64,000 bases of DNA from Oligoflexia bacterium (GTDB lineage: Bacteria > Bdellovibrionota > Bdellovibrionia > JABDDW01): NCBI GenBank assembly GCA_016715815.1, contig JADJXN010000002.1:124001-188000 (forward strand). Reading direction: 5' to 3'. Of this stretch, positions 17,870-26,859 are shown in pieces. The stretch's first letter is position 1. The number at the start of each line of letters is the position of its first letter. A model generated the notes under the pieces. That model searched no databases, was not told where the DNA came from, and saw only the letters and a list, made by a program, of their open reading frames with translations. Both the position numbers and the translations under genes were made by a program.

Positions 17870-18810
17870 ATTTCTAAGGATTGCTCTTCTTCTTGGCCAC
17901 TTTCTTCAGGCTTTTTTTCTTCAAGTGGCGCTTGTTCAAACTGCTCTGGAGTTTGCTCTAACTTAAAGTCTTCCTGCTCAATGATTTGGTCAAGGGTTGA
18001 CTCATCCATCACTTCCGTTTCTTCTTCAGCTCTTTGGGCACCTTGTGCTTTTTGGCCAAATAATGTCGTACTATTTTTCCTTGCAACTTTATATTCATCA
18101 TCAGTTAGTTTTCTTGCCCGGTACATTTTATGTAAAATTGTTTTCACACTTTTATTGGCAAATTCTGTAAGTTGTTTTTGCTCAAAGCTTTGATGATACT
18201 TTTTAGGGTTAGGCAATAAGAATGCTAAAAAAGCACCCTCTTCAGGTAAAAGCTGGGCAGCGTTTTTATTAAAATAATATTGGGCCGCTTTTTGAATACC
18301 AAAAATTTCAGGGCCAAACTCAACAACATTTAAATATAAAGTAAGAATTCTTTTTTTAGTTAAAAGCTCTTCTACTTTAAAAGCCAAATAAACTTCTTGG
18401 GCTTTACGAACAAGACTTTTTTCAGGAGACAAAAATACATTCTTCACAAGCTGTTGCGTGATTGTAGAGCCGCCTCTGGCAAAGCGCCCCTTTGTTATGT
18501 TTTTTATAATACTTTCTTTAATCTCAACCGCATCTATTCCGTCATGGTCAAAAAAGGAAGCATCTTCTGAAACTATAATGGCATTTACTGCCATGGGGCT
18601 AATGGCCTCCAAATTTACAAAAGATGGGTTTTTGTCACAAAGATAAACCTTATTCATTTTTGTAGTTAAGCAGCCCTTTAAGCTGCCAACATCAGGCAGG
18701 CTCATGAAAAACATGGCCACTAAAAAGCTAATGCCTAAGACAATCAAAACCGTCAGAGCGCCTATAGAGGCAAGTATTTTTAAAATAGTACTTTTTAGTA
18801 AAAAAAACAT
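17866..18810 (-). CDS. mtgA: Monofunctional peptidoglycan glycosyltransferase (GT51)
   Basis: The 314-residue protein has one N-terminal membrane anchor and a GT51 transglycosylase domain. Key blocks are SEDASFFDHDGID (first catalytic Glu), RGGSTITQQLVKNVFLS, and RKAQEVYLAFKVEELLTKKRIL followed by LYLNVVEFGPEIFGI. There is no transpeptidase domain, so it polymerises lipid II but cannot cross-link. The last 70 residues are strongly acidic (Glu-rich) and look disordered; this tail is not part of the usual MtgA. It overlaps the end of the convergent iron permease gene by 4 bp. Confidence 0.9.
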   Translation of the reverse strand: MFFLLKSTILKILASIGALTVLIVLGISFLVAMFFMSLPDVGSLKGCLTTKMNKVYLCDKNPSFVNLEAISPMAVNAIIVSEDASFFDHDGIDAVEIKESIIKNITKGRFARGGSTITQQLVKNVFLSPEKSLVRKAQEVYLAFKVEELLTKKRILTLYLNVVEFGPEIFGIQKAAQYYFNKNAAQLLPEEGAFLAFLLPNPKKYHQSFEQKQLTEFANKSVKTILHKMYRARKLTDDEYKVARKNSTTLFGQKAQGAQRAEEETEVMDESTLDQIIEQEDFKLEQTPEQFEQAPLEEKKPEESGQEEEQSLEI

Positions 18811-18879
18811 AGTGCTGCTTTGTATATTCTAAGTTAAAAAATCTTGCTATTTAAAACATGGAAATTATGGGAGCAAAGT

Positions 18880-19929
18880 ATGAAATTTTTCAGTGTTATT
18901 GCGTTGTTTTTAATATCACTAAATTTGAAGGCTGAACCATTAAAAATTGGCCTTGTTCTAGATAAAGGCGGAAAAGATGACAAAAGTTTTAATGCTGCAG
19001 CATTTAAGGGAGCTACTGAAGCCGCCCAAAAGCTGGGAGTTGAGGTAAAAACTGTTGAAAGCCCCGATGACACATCTTATGAGCGCTCATTAAAAAATCT
19101 TTCAGAACGTGGTTATAAACTTTTAATTGCCGTGGGCTTTGCACAAACTGATGCTGTAAAAAAAATCGCCCCACAATTTCCCAAAACACATTTTGCCATT
19201 GTTGATGGTGTTGTTGATTTACCTAATGTGACCTCCCTTATGTTTAACGAGCACGAAGGCAGCTTCTTGGTTGGTTACATTGCTGGTTTAAAATCAAAAA
19301 CCAATGTGATTGGCTTTGTTGGCGGAATGGAGGTAGATCTTATTAAACGCTTTGAACTTGGTTATAAAGAAGGCATAGCACTTTCAAACCCAAAGGCAAA
19401 AGTTTTAGTTAATTATGCAGGCGTGACAAGTGAGGCCTGGATGAACCCCACCAAAGGAAAAGAACTAGCGCTTTCCCAAATTTCTCAAAACGCAGATATT
19501 ATTTTTACAGCAGCAGGGGCCACAAACACAGGTGTATTTGATGCCATTGAAGAAAAAAATAAATTTGCCATTGGTGTTGATAGCAACCAAAACTGGGTCA
19601 AACCGGGTAAAATATTAACAAGCATGCTAAAGCGTGTTGATTTGGCTGTATTTGAAACCATTAAGGCAGAAAAAGCTGGGGATTTTAAGGCTGGCAAAAA
19701 ATCCTTTGGTTTGGCAGACAAAGGTGTTGATTATGCCCTAGATAAATACAATCAAAGCTTGATCTCAGCTGATTTAAAGTCCAAAATTGAAAAGGTAAAA
19801 AAAGATATCGCAAGTAAAAAAATTATTGTCTCTGACTATTATGAGACGAGGAAGCTATGTCCGAATTCGCCATTCAAATGCGAGAAGTATCAAAAAGCTA
19901 TGCAGGCTTTAACGCCAACAAAAAAGTAA
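18880..19929 (+). CDS. BMP-family ABC transporter substrate-binding protein
   Basis: Starting at ATG 18880, which has TGGGAG at suitable spacing, the product is about 349 residues with a signal peptide (MKFFSVIALFLISLNLKA). It has the Med/BmpA fold: GLVLDKGGKDDKSFNAAAF, LIAVGFAQTDAVKKIAPQFP, and VGFVGGMEVDLIKRFELGY. BMP proteins bind purine or other nucleosides for ABC import. It is the first gene of a four-gene importer operon. Its 3' end overlaps the ATPase gene by 73 bp in another frame, which is unusually long. The last 25 residues, encoded in the overlap, may be a recent read-through extension. Nucleoside binding is inferred from the family and the neighbours. Confidence 0.9.
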   Translation: MKFFSVIALFLISLNLKAEPLKIGLVLDKGGKDDKSFNAAAFKGATEAAQKLGVEVKTVESPDDTSYERSLKNLSERGYKLLIAVGFAQTDAVKKIAPQFPKTHFAIVDGVVDLPNVTSLMFNEHEGSFLVGYIAGLKSKTNVIGFVGGMEVDLIKRFELGYKEGIALSNPKAKVLVNYAGVTSEAWMNPTKGKELALSQISQNADIIFTAAGATNTGVFDAIEEKNKFAIGVDSNQNWVKPGKILTSMLKRVDLAVFETIKAEKAGDFKAGKKSFGLADKGVDYALDKYNQSLISADLKSKIEKVKKDIASKKIIVSDYYETRKLCPNSPFKCEKYQKAMQALTPTKK

Positions 19930-21344
19930 ATTTTAATCTTAAACATGGCTCCATTCATGCCATAGCCGGAGAAAATGGAGCGGGAAAATCTACCCTCATG
20001 AAGGTATTATTTGGTTTAACAAAACCAAATAGTGGCGAGATTTTAATTAATGGAGAAAAAAAATCTTTTAAATCTCCCCTTGAGGCCATTGCCAGTGGCA
20101 TTGGCATGGTTCAACAGCATTTTGCTCTTTCAGGGGTTATCTCTGCCCTTGAAAATATAATTTTAGGGGCAGAACCGCAAAAATTTGGATTTATTAATCA
20201 CAAAGAGGCCCTGACTCAATTAACACAAATTGCCAAAGACAATCTTAACGTTCCCTGGGAGAGAGAAACAAATTCTCTGCCCATAGGAGAACACCAAAGA
20301 ATTGAAATTTTAAAATTATTATTTAGAAAAGCGAAAATTTTAATTTTAGATGAGCCCACAGGGGTTTTAACACCAAAAGAGGTAAAGCGTTTTTTTGAGC
20401 TTTTAAAAAATTTAAAAGCCCAAGGGCATTCAATAGTCATTATAACTCACAAGCTTGATGAAATTTTTGAGCTCTGTGATGAAGTCACAGTTCTAAGACG
20501 CGGCCAGGTCACTGGCCACTTTAAAGTAAGTAGCATTACAAAAGATGATTTAGTGCAAGCCATGATCGGGCGTCGCCTTAAAAACTTACCAAAAGAAAAA
20601 TCTTTTGCGCAAAATGATGCGCCTTCAGTTTTAAAAGTACAAAACCTTTTGGTTTCAAAACCTGGACGAGGAAAACTAAGTGGCATAAGCTTTCAAATTA
20701 AGCCAGGAGAAATTTTAGGTGTGGCCGGCGTTGAAGGCAATGGGCAACAAACATTAGTAGAAGCGCTTTTGGAGCTTGAAAAATATTCTGGGCAAATATT
20801 TTTTGAATCTAAAAACACAAAAAATTTAAATGTACGACGCGACTTAAATTATGGCCTTATCTCTGAAGACCGCCACCATCAGTCTTTGTGGCTTGACGAG
20901 TCTGTTGCAAACAATTCTGTTATTGGGTTAAGTAGCAGGTTTTTAAAAAACTGCTTTTTAAATTTTAAAGCTGTTTCTGAATTTTCAGAAAAGGTTTTAA
21001 AAAAATATGATGTTAGCATGCAAAACGTGCAACAAAAGGTAAGTGGCTTAAGCGGTGGCAACCAACAAAAGGTAATCATTGCCCGTGAAATTGATGGAAG
21101 AGCACCCAAGCTTCTCATTGCAAGCCAACCCACCAGAGGTGTTGATGTGGGCGCCATTGAAAGCATTCACGAGTCTATTATAAGTTTGGCTCAAAATGGC
21201 TCAGGCATTTTACTTATCTCCTCAGAATTAGAAGAGATTTGTAAACTCAGTGACCGCGTAATTGTTTTAAGAAATGGGGAAATCTCGGCAGAGTTTATGG
21301 GCCCGCAATATGACACACAAAAAATTGGCGAGGCCATGGTATGA
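19857..21344 (+). CDS. Nucleoside ABC transporter, dual ATP-binding subunit
   Basis: The 495-residue protein contains two ABC domains in tandem, typical of sugar/nucleoside (CUT2/NupA-like) importers. Domain 1 has Walker A GENGAGKST and Walker B ILILDEPTGVL with a degenerate signature LPIGEHQRIEIL. Domain 2 has a degenerate Walker A (GVEGNGQQT, no GKST), an intact LSGGNQQK signature and LLIASQPTRGVDVGAI. This asymmetry is normal for the family. The start has GACGAGG upstream inside the preceding gene. The 3' end overlaps the first permease by 4 bp (ATGA). Confidence 0.94.
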   Translation: MSEFAIQMREVSKSYAGFNANKKVNFNLKHGSIHAIAGENGAGKSTLMKVLFGLTKPNSGEILINGEKKSFKSPLEAIASGIGMVQQHFALSGVISALENIILGAEPQKFGFINHKEALTQLTQIAKDNLNVPWERETNSLPIGEHQRIEILKLLFRKAKILILDEPTGVLTPKEVKRFFELLKNLKAQGHSIVIITHKLDEIFELCDEVTVLRRGQVTGHFKVSSITKDDLVQAMIGRRLKNLPKEKSFAQNDAPSVLKVQNLLVSKPGRGKLSGISFQIKPGEILGVAGVEGNGQQTLVEALLELEKYSGQIFFESKNTKNLNVRRDLNYGLISEDRHHQSLWLDESVANNSVIGLSSRFLKNCFLNFKAVSEFSEKVLKKYDVSMQNVQQKVSGLSGGNQQKVIIAREIDGRAPKLLIASQPTRGVDVGAIESIHESIISLAQNGSGILLISSELEEICKLSDRVIVLRNGEISAEFMGPQYDTQKIGEAMV

Positions 21345-22345
21345 AGAATTTTAAGGAATCTCTTCTTTCAGTTTTAGCAGGAATTGTTTTAAGCTTAATT
21401 ATCACAAGCTTACTTGGTGAAAGTCCCATTACTATTATTAAAACAATGTATTACTCTGTGTTTTCAAGTTTTGATCAACTCTCTTATGTTTTGTTTTACA
21501 CAACCCCACTTATTTTTACAGGTCTTTCAGTAGCAGTTGCCTTTCATGCTGGGCTTTTTAATATTGGCTCTGAGGGACAACTTTATATTGGAAGTTTATT
21601 CACAACCTTTTTTTCCTTAACCTTTTTAAACTTGCCAAGTTTTTTTGCAATCACAGGAGCAATTCTTTTTGCATTTTTAGGTGGCGGGTTGTGGGCCGCT
21701 ATCGCCGGATTTTTGAAAGCCAAGCGAGGCAGTCATGAAGTTATAGTAACCATTATGTTAAATTTTATTTCTTACGCTGTTTGCGGGTATTTTATTTTAG
21801 GAGCCTTCAAAAACCCCCATTCACAAAACCCAGAATCAGCTGAAATAGGTTTACAATATCACCTGCATCGCTTTAGTGGTGACGCCCCTTTAAATGCTGC
21901 CATATTTTTAGCTATATTTTGTGCCATTTTAACTTGGCTATTACTTTACAAAACTAATTGGGGATTTGAGGTAAGACTCATTGGCTCCTCTTTAGAAACA
22001 GCCAGACGCTCTGGAATAAATATTAAACGAAGACTCATTGAGGCCATGTTTTTAAGTGGCGGGCTTGCAGGCCTTGTAGGGGTTCATGAAATTTTAGGCC
22101 ATGCTTATAAATTTAAAGACCAATTCTCAAACGGACTAGGTTTTGTAGGCATAGCCGTTGCCCTTTTAGCACGCAATAAACCTTTAATGGTTTTATTCTC
22201 TGCTCTTTTATTTGGAGCCCTTTCAAAAAGCGCACTTGACTTAGAACTTGATACAGAAAAAATCACACGTGACATGGCCCTTATTATTCAAGGCTTAATT
22301 ATTCTTTTTGTGGCCGCCTCACAGAGGAGAAAAAATGCTTCTTGA
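21341..22345 (+). CDS. Nucleoside ABC transporter permease (first subunit)
   Basis: The 334-residue membrane protein of the BPD_transp_2 family has about nine helices with conserved FHAGLFNIGSEGQLYIG and RGSHEVIVTIMLNFI blocks and ARRSGINIKRRLIEAMFLSGGLAGLVGVHE split across the coupling loop. Homologues are the NupP/YufP-type nucleoside permeases. The start overlaps the ATPase stop (ATGA), and the end overlaps the second permease by 11 bp. Together the four genes form one translationally coupled importer. Confidence 0.93.
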   Translation: MKNFKESLLSVLAGIVLSLIITSLLGESPITIIKTMYYSVFSSFDQLSYVLFYTTPLIFTGLSVAVAFHAGLFNIGSEGQLYIGSLFTTFFSLTFLNLPSFFAITGAILFAFLGGGLWAAIAGFLKAKRGSHEVIVTIMLNFISYAVCGYFILGAFKNPHSQNPESAEIGLQYHLHRFSGDAPLNAAIFLAIFCAILTWLLLYKTNWGFEVRLIGSSLETARRSGINIKRRLIEAMFLSGGLAGLVGVHEILGHAYKFKDQFSNGLGFVGIAVALLARNKPLMVLFSALLFGALSKSALDLELDTEKITRDMALIIQGLIILFVAASQRRKNAS

Positions 22346-23210
22346 TGATTTAATTTTATCTGCAGTAAGAATTTCTTTGCCTCTTATTTTTGCAGCCTAC
22401 GGCGGCATGCTGAGTGAAAAATCAGGTGTGGCTAATATTGCCCTGGAAGCTTATTTACTTTTTTCAAGCTTTTGTGCAGCAGCCGTTATGGCTTTAACAC
22501 ATAATTTAGGTTTTAGTATTTTATCTGGCCTCTTAGGCGGAGTTTTTGTTGGAATTATTTTTTCTTTTTTTACTGTTAAAGTAAAGTCAGACCAAATTAT
22601 TGCCGGTATGGCACTTAATATTCTGGCAACTGGTCTTATACCAGTTTTATGCAAAGCTTTTTATGGCACCTCAGGGCAAACACCTTCTTTAGAAATTCAA
22701 GACCGTATTTCTTCAACGACACCTTTTATTATTGCAGCACTTTTAGTTTTTATTGGAACTTTTATTTTATTTAAAAAATCTGTTTTTGGTTTGCGCGTAA
22801 CTGCAGCAGGAGATCACCCACCAGCTTTGAGATCCCAAGGTATAAACGTAGATTTTGTTCGGGTTAAGGCCATTTTAATTGGCGCCGCTATAGCAAGCGT
22901 AGGAGGAATTTATCTCTCATTAGGTGCTGGCTCAGGTTACACTAGAAATATGAGTGCTGGCCGTGGTTTTATTGCCCTAGCTGCTCTTATTTTTGGCCGC
23001 TGGAAACCTATTCCTACTCTTTTAGCATGTTTATTTTTTGGTTTTTTTGATTCTTTGCAAATATTTTTACAAACTTCTGGAACGCTGACCATACCAACAC
23101 AATTTGTACAAGTACTTCCTTATTTACTAACCCTTGTTTTATTGGCCGTTCCCACAGGCAAAGCGCAAAAAAACTTCGCACCTCAAGCAATCAACCGTCC
23201 TGATTTGTAG
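22335..23210 (+). CDS. Nucleoside ABC transporter permease (second subunit)
   Basis: ATG 22335 is preceded by AGAGGAG within the end of the first permease gene; an earlier in-frame start lacks such a site. The product is 291 residues of the BPD_transp_2 family with SEKSGVANIALEAYLL, QIIAGMALNILATGL and ARGFIALAALIFGRWKP-like (AGRGFIALAALIFGRW) motifs of NupQ/YufQ. It completes the importer. Its stop lies 6 bp from the end of the convergent exported cytidine deaminase gene, giving the locus a consistent pyrimidine/nucleoside theme. Confidence 0.93.
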   Translation: MLLDDLILSAVRISLPLIFAAYGGMLSEKSGVANIALEAYLLFSSFCAAAVMALTHNLGFSILSGLLGGVFVGIIFSFFTVKVKSDQIIAGMALNILATGLIPVLCKAFYGTSGQTPSLEIQDRISSTTPFIIAALLVFIGTFILFKKSVFGLRVTAAGDHPPALRSQGINVDFVRVKAILIGAAIASVGGIYLSLGAGSGYTRNMSAGRGFIALAALIFGRWKPIPTLLACLFFGFFDSLQIFLQTSGTLTIPTQFVQVLPYLLTLVLLAVPTGKAQKNFAPQAINRPDL

Positions 23211-23216
23211 CGCTTT

Positions 23217-24215
23217 TTATTCCCACTTTGCCTTTACGTACTTGGCATTTGCATTTGGAGCAATGGATCGTAATAAAGCAGACGTTGATTCAACTTGAGA
23301 ACTTGATGCCTTACCATCTGGTTTTTGCGCCTCTACAAGAGCAAGGGCTTCAATATCAGAATATTTAAAACCCTCAGCAACTAAATTAACAAGGGCTGCT
23401 TGAAGAGGTGAAAGGCTTGGGTTAAACGCTGCATTTTCCATGTAAGAACCAGTAATAATTGTTTTTGATCTGTGAATTTTTATTGCGACACCTGAGTAAT
23501 TTTTTGAATAAGGAGCATAAGAATTCTCGGCAGCTTCAAGGGCTTTTAGAGTGAGCTCGTCTCCAGTTAAACTTTTAGAAATTTTTAATTTAATAGATTT
23601 TGTATTTAGTAAACCTGAAGTTTCACCAAGATCAAGTGGGCCAAAAGAAAATGGCAAAAGTGCTTTTAATTTAAAAACTTCTGTCTTGGGCCAAAAAATG
23701 TTCATCTCACTTCCACCGTCAGTTTCATTTAAAAATTGACGGCAGTGTCCACATGGAGATGCTGAAACTGCTAATGATTCAATTTGCTTTACTTTTAAAC
23801 TCATAGCACGTGCCAGCATAAACTGCTCGCCATGCACTGTTTGGTTAAGTGTGTGATTGGGAAACTCTAAATTCACTCCAAAAATTAAATCTCCCGTTTC
23901 CTTTGCTCTACCAACAACACCGACGTAATATTCAGAAATAGGGGGGCTTGCCATTTTTTTTGCAAGAGGTATTAGCTCGATCATGAGCTGGCTTGTGCTT
24001 ATATTAAGCATTTTTGCTAATTTATCGGCTGCCGCTTTTGAAACTACAGATGTTCCGGCAGGTACAAATTTTTCTAATTGTTTTGTAATTTCAGGGTTTG
24101 GTGGAGTTAAGGCTAGGCTTTCCATAACCGTATTACATGTCCCCCTCTCAATTTTATCTGCGGCATACACATGACTAAATGTTACCAATAATAAAAACAA
24201 TACTACTTTTAGCAT
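23217..24215 (-). CDS. cdd: Exported cytidine deaminase, two-domain Cdd type
   Basis: The 332-residue protein matches E. coli Cdd architecture. A catalytic N-terminal domain carries TVHGEQ (zinc ligand His128, catalytic Glu130) and SPCGHCRQF (zinc ligands Cys155 and Cys158). A second, non-catalytic deaminase fold carries YSKNYSGVAI and SYMENAAFNPSLSPLQAAL. Unlike E. coli Cdd, it begins with a convincing cleavable signal peptide, MLKVVLFLLLVTFSHVYAAD, so it should act in the periplasm or outside the cell. It would convert (deoxy)cytidine to (deoxy)uridine before uptake by the adjacent convergent nucleoside importer. It follows an unknown membrane-protein gene by 20 bp on the same strand. The reaction is confident; the location is inferred from the signal peptide. 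Confidence 0.92.
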   Translation of the reverse strand: MLKVVLFLLLVTFSHVYAADKIERGTCNTVMESLALTPPNPEITKQLEKFVPAGTSVVSKAAADKLAKMLNISTSQLMIELIPLAKKMASPPISEYYVGVVGRAKETGDLIFGVNLEFPNHTLNQTVHGEQFMLARAMSLKVKQIESLAVSASPCGHCRQFLNETDGGSEMNIFWPKTEVFKLKALLPFSFGPLDLGETSGLLNTKSIKLKISKSLTGDELTLKALEAAENSYAPYSKNYSGVAIKIHRSKTIITGSYMENAAFNPSLSPLQAALVNLVAEGFKYSDIEALALVEAQKPDGKASSSQVESTSALLRSIAPNANAKYVKAKWE

Positions 24216-24235
24216 CTCTTAACTCCTCAAAAAAT

Positions 24236-25456
24236 TCAATCAAGCAAATTTTCTTTTTCAACTTCTTTTTTAAATTTAGTTTTTAAACTAAGTAGCCAGT
24301 TGTGAAACATTTCATATTTTGGAAGCACGGGGTTTAATATCTCAGGCTTTTTATAAACACCGTAGGCGGCCGTCCAAAAGCCCAAGAGAACCACTTGCCA
24401 GTAATTAAATTCTACCGGCCCCATTGTTAAAATAGGATCTCTTCCTAATGAGGCTTGTGAAAGCACATAGGCATTTGCCATCTGAGGCAAAAACATCACC
24501 CAATTTCCAGCTTCACGGGCCAAATCATTATTTTTTTGATTTTTTTGAAGCTCAACCCACTTTCCACGAATTCCTTGGATAAATTTTGAATAAAATTCGG
24601 TTTGTATTACATTGGTTAAACCCTGAGAAACTACAAATCCAGCAAAAGCTGCACCAAATGCGTTTACAATGTCTTGATATGAATTTGAAGACACATAATT
24701 TAACGCAGGCGTTAAATTACCAAACACATAATAGTTAGTTACAAATGTTCCACCTATAAAAAGATTTTTTGAGAACGTTTCAAATTGACCTTGGGAGCGC
24801 ATCATCCAATTTGCAATGGAGCGTTGGTAAATTGTAAACGCGGCTAAAAGTGTTGCATGCATAATGGAGGTAACAGCGGCATCAAGTGGTGGTAATGTTT
24901 TAAAAAGTGCCAAAACTGTTGGCACCTCAACAAGTGCTGTTAAGCCAAGGCCAGATAACATTTCACCATAAGTAGGACGTTGATAATCCCTTGCATAACT
25001 TGGAAGAAAATAAATCATTTTTTCCCAAATGTCTTTTAAAGTAATATTAACTAATTTTTCATGAAGGCCTTTGGGAACTGAAATAACTTTTATATTTAAA
25101 TTTAAATCTGAAAATTCTTTCTCACTAAGTATGTTTTTATATTCTTCTTCAACCTTTTTGTGATCCCTAATGGCTACACCTGTTACATAAATATCAGCGC
25201 CCTTAATTGAATCTCTGCCACCATGGGAAATTGCATTTAATAAATTTTCTTTTAAATCTTTTGGTTTAATTGAAGAAGAAATTCTCTTTGCAAGAGCATC
25301 GCTTTTTTTGCCATCAACAATTCTTGCAAGAAGTATTTGGCATTGCTTAATACCTGTACCATGAATGGGTACAAGCTCTGTTGCGCTTACTTTAAATGGC
25401 GCAAAGCCCAAAGACAGGACTAGTATTGAACATAGTATTTTTTTCAAGGTTAACAA
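24236..25456 (-). CDS. Exported/membrane protein of unknown function upstream of the cytidine deaminase
   Basis: The 406-residue product starts with a signal peptide (MLTLKKILCSILVLSLGFAPFKVSA). A soluble region of about 140 residues containing ISHGGRDSIKGADIYVTG follows, then several hydrophobic stretches between about residues 165 and 375 that look like four to six membrane segments, and a charged C-terminal tail. I recognise no family. It lies 20 bp upstream of the exported cytidine deaminase and is probably co-transcribed with it. A linked role in nucleoside handling is guesswork from position. Confidence 0.68.
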   Translation of the reverse strand: MLTLKKILCSILVLSLGFAPFKVSATELVPIHGTGIKQCQILLARIVDGKKSDALAKRISSSIKPKDLKENLLNAISHGGRDSIKGADIYVTGVAIRDHKKVEEEYKNILSEKEFSDLNLNIKVISVPKGLHEKLVNITLKDIWEKMIYFLPSYARDYQRPTYGEMLSGLGLTALVEVPTVLALFKTLPPLDAAVTSIMHATLLAAFTIYQRSIANWMMRSQGQFETFSKNLFIGGTFVTNYYVFGNLTPALNYVSSNSYQDIVNAFGAAFAGFVVSQGLTNVIQTEFYSKFIQGIRGKWVELQKNQKNNDLAREAGNWVMFLPQMANAYVLSQASLGRDPILTMGPVEFNYWQVVLLGFWTAAYGVYKKPEILNPVLPKYEMFHNWLLSLKTKFKKEVEKENLLD

Positions 25457-25640
25457 ATAATCCCTCTAGATTTGAGTTAATTTCAGCTTGGATAGAGCAA
25501 AGCTGATGCCTTGTCGCGGCTTTTGACATTTAAAAAACCTTTACTTGACAATAAAGCTCATAAGCATTTTATCTGCAGCTATAGAGGCACGCAGATTGCC
25601 TATTATTGTCACCGTGTTTGTAAAAAATAAAGGAGCGTTC

Positions 25641-26042
25641 ATGTTTAAAGCTGTTTTATTCTTTCTTATAGCTGGTTTATTTCACCAAGCTCATGCTCAA
25701 GTGCTTAACTTTAAAACTTGGGTAAGAACTGCTGCCGCTGTTAGCAGCTCAAACAACATGACTAAAAAAGTGTCTGTCAGCTTTGAAATTGTGCAACCTC
25801 CACAAATGAACACACGCTTTGTGCAAATTAATGAAGTTGACGGAACCCAAGACTTTGAAGGCTTGGTGGAACCTCTGGTTCATGGAGCTCTTCAAGGATC
25901 TAAATTTTCAAACACTGGCTCTTATAAAATGGTGGCAACCGCTGCTGCCGAAAAAGCAGACAGCTTTTATGCCCTTATTAGTTACCAAATAAATTCTTTA
26001 TTAAACAAAGAATCCTACGGATTAGTTACTTTTATAAAATAA
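25641..26042 (+). CDS. Small secreted protein, unknown
   Basis: ATG 25641 has AAAGGAG at good spacing and gives a signal peptide (MFKAVLFFLIAGLFHQAHAQ); upstream in-frame starts lack both. The mature part is about 113 residues, beta-rich by eye, with SNNMTKKVSVSFEIVQPPQ and no cysteines. It ends 1 bp before the convergent ABC-2 permease gene. No family is recognised. Confidence 0.7.
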   Translation: MFKAVLFFLIAGLFHQAHAQVLNFKTWVRTAAAVSSSNNMTKKVSVSFEIVQPPQMNTRFVQINEVDGTQDFEGLVEPLVHGALQGSKFSNTGSYKMVATAAAEKADSFYALISYQINSLLNKESYGLVTFIK

Positions 26043-26043
26043 T

Positions 26044-26856
26044 TTAATAAATTAAGCGGCGCTTGGTTTGGTTAATAGCCCAGTTGGTAAATAAAACTCC
26101 AAGGGCAATTAAAACCACAACATGAATCCAGTAAGTATATTCCCATTTATTTAAAAATAAAGCTCTTGTGACAATAACCGCATGGGTGAGTGGTAACCCA
26201 TGGGCCACAGCTTGTGCCCAGGGGGGGAAGTGACTTAGTGGGAAAAAGGTTCCGGAGAGTAAACTCATGGGGGTTATGATTAAAGAAAAATAATAAGTAA
26301 AAGAATCATAGTCTCTAGCAAAGCTTGTCACCACCATTGAAATGGCACTCATTGTCCAACAAAGAATGACTAAAAATGGCAAACTAAAAAATGCAAGGGG
26401 CGTTTGCACTAAACCCAAAACCATTAAAACAACCATAACTCCTATAACACCAAAAAAAGATTTTGATGCCGCCCAAAAAATTTCTCCCGCCACCACTTCT
26501 TCAATGGAAACGGGGGTCATCATAATGGTTTCAAAAGTTTTTTGAACCCTTAGTTTTGTAAAGCTAGAATACGTAGCTTCAAACACAGCGCCCTGTAAGG
26601 CTGTTGTGCATAAAATAGCCGGGGCAAAAAATAAAAGGTACGGCACACCCTCAATCTCTCCAACAAAAAAGCCAAGCCCATAACCAAAAGCGACGATATA
26701 TAAAAATGGCTCTGTGAAAGTCCAAAAAATAGAGGCCATTAAATATTTTTTAAAATAAAAAAAGTTTCTATACCAAACTTTATAGGCTCCCAGTTTAAAA
26801 ACTGGAAACGTGATCATATCTACCCACATTGTTTTAAAAAAGCTCAGTCTATTCAT
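26044..26856 (-). CDS. ABC-2 type exporter permease (NodJ-like)
   Basis: The 270-residue protein has six membrane segments and an ABC2_membrane motif region: YRNFFYFKKYLMASIFWTF, ATYSSFTKLRVQKTFETIMMTPVS, and PLSHFPPWAQAVAHGLPLTHAV. This is the NodJ/DrrB subfamily, which exports lipid-linked saccharides or drugs with a NodI/DrrA-type ATPase. It starts 3 bp after the ATPase stop on the same strand. Substrate is unknown. Confidence 0.9.
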   Translation of the reverse strand: MNRLSFFKTMWVDMITFPVFKLGAYKVWYRNFFYFKKYLMASIFWTFTEPFLYIVAFGYGLGFFVGEIEGVPYLLFFAPAILCTTALQGAVFEATYSSFTKLRVQKTFETIMMTPVSIEEVVAGEIFWAASKSFFGVIGVMVVLMVLGLVQTPLAFFSLPFLVILCWTMSAISMVVTSFARDYDSFTYYFSLIITPMSLLSGTFFPLSHFPPWAQAVAHGLPLTHAVIVTRALFLNKWEYTYWIHVVVLIALGVLFTNWAINQTKRRLIY

Positions 26857-26859
26857 TTT

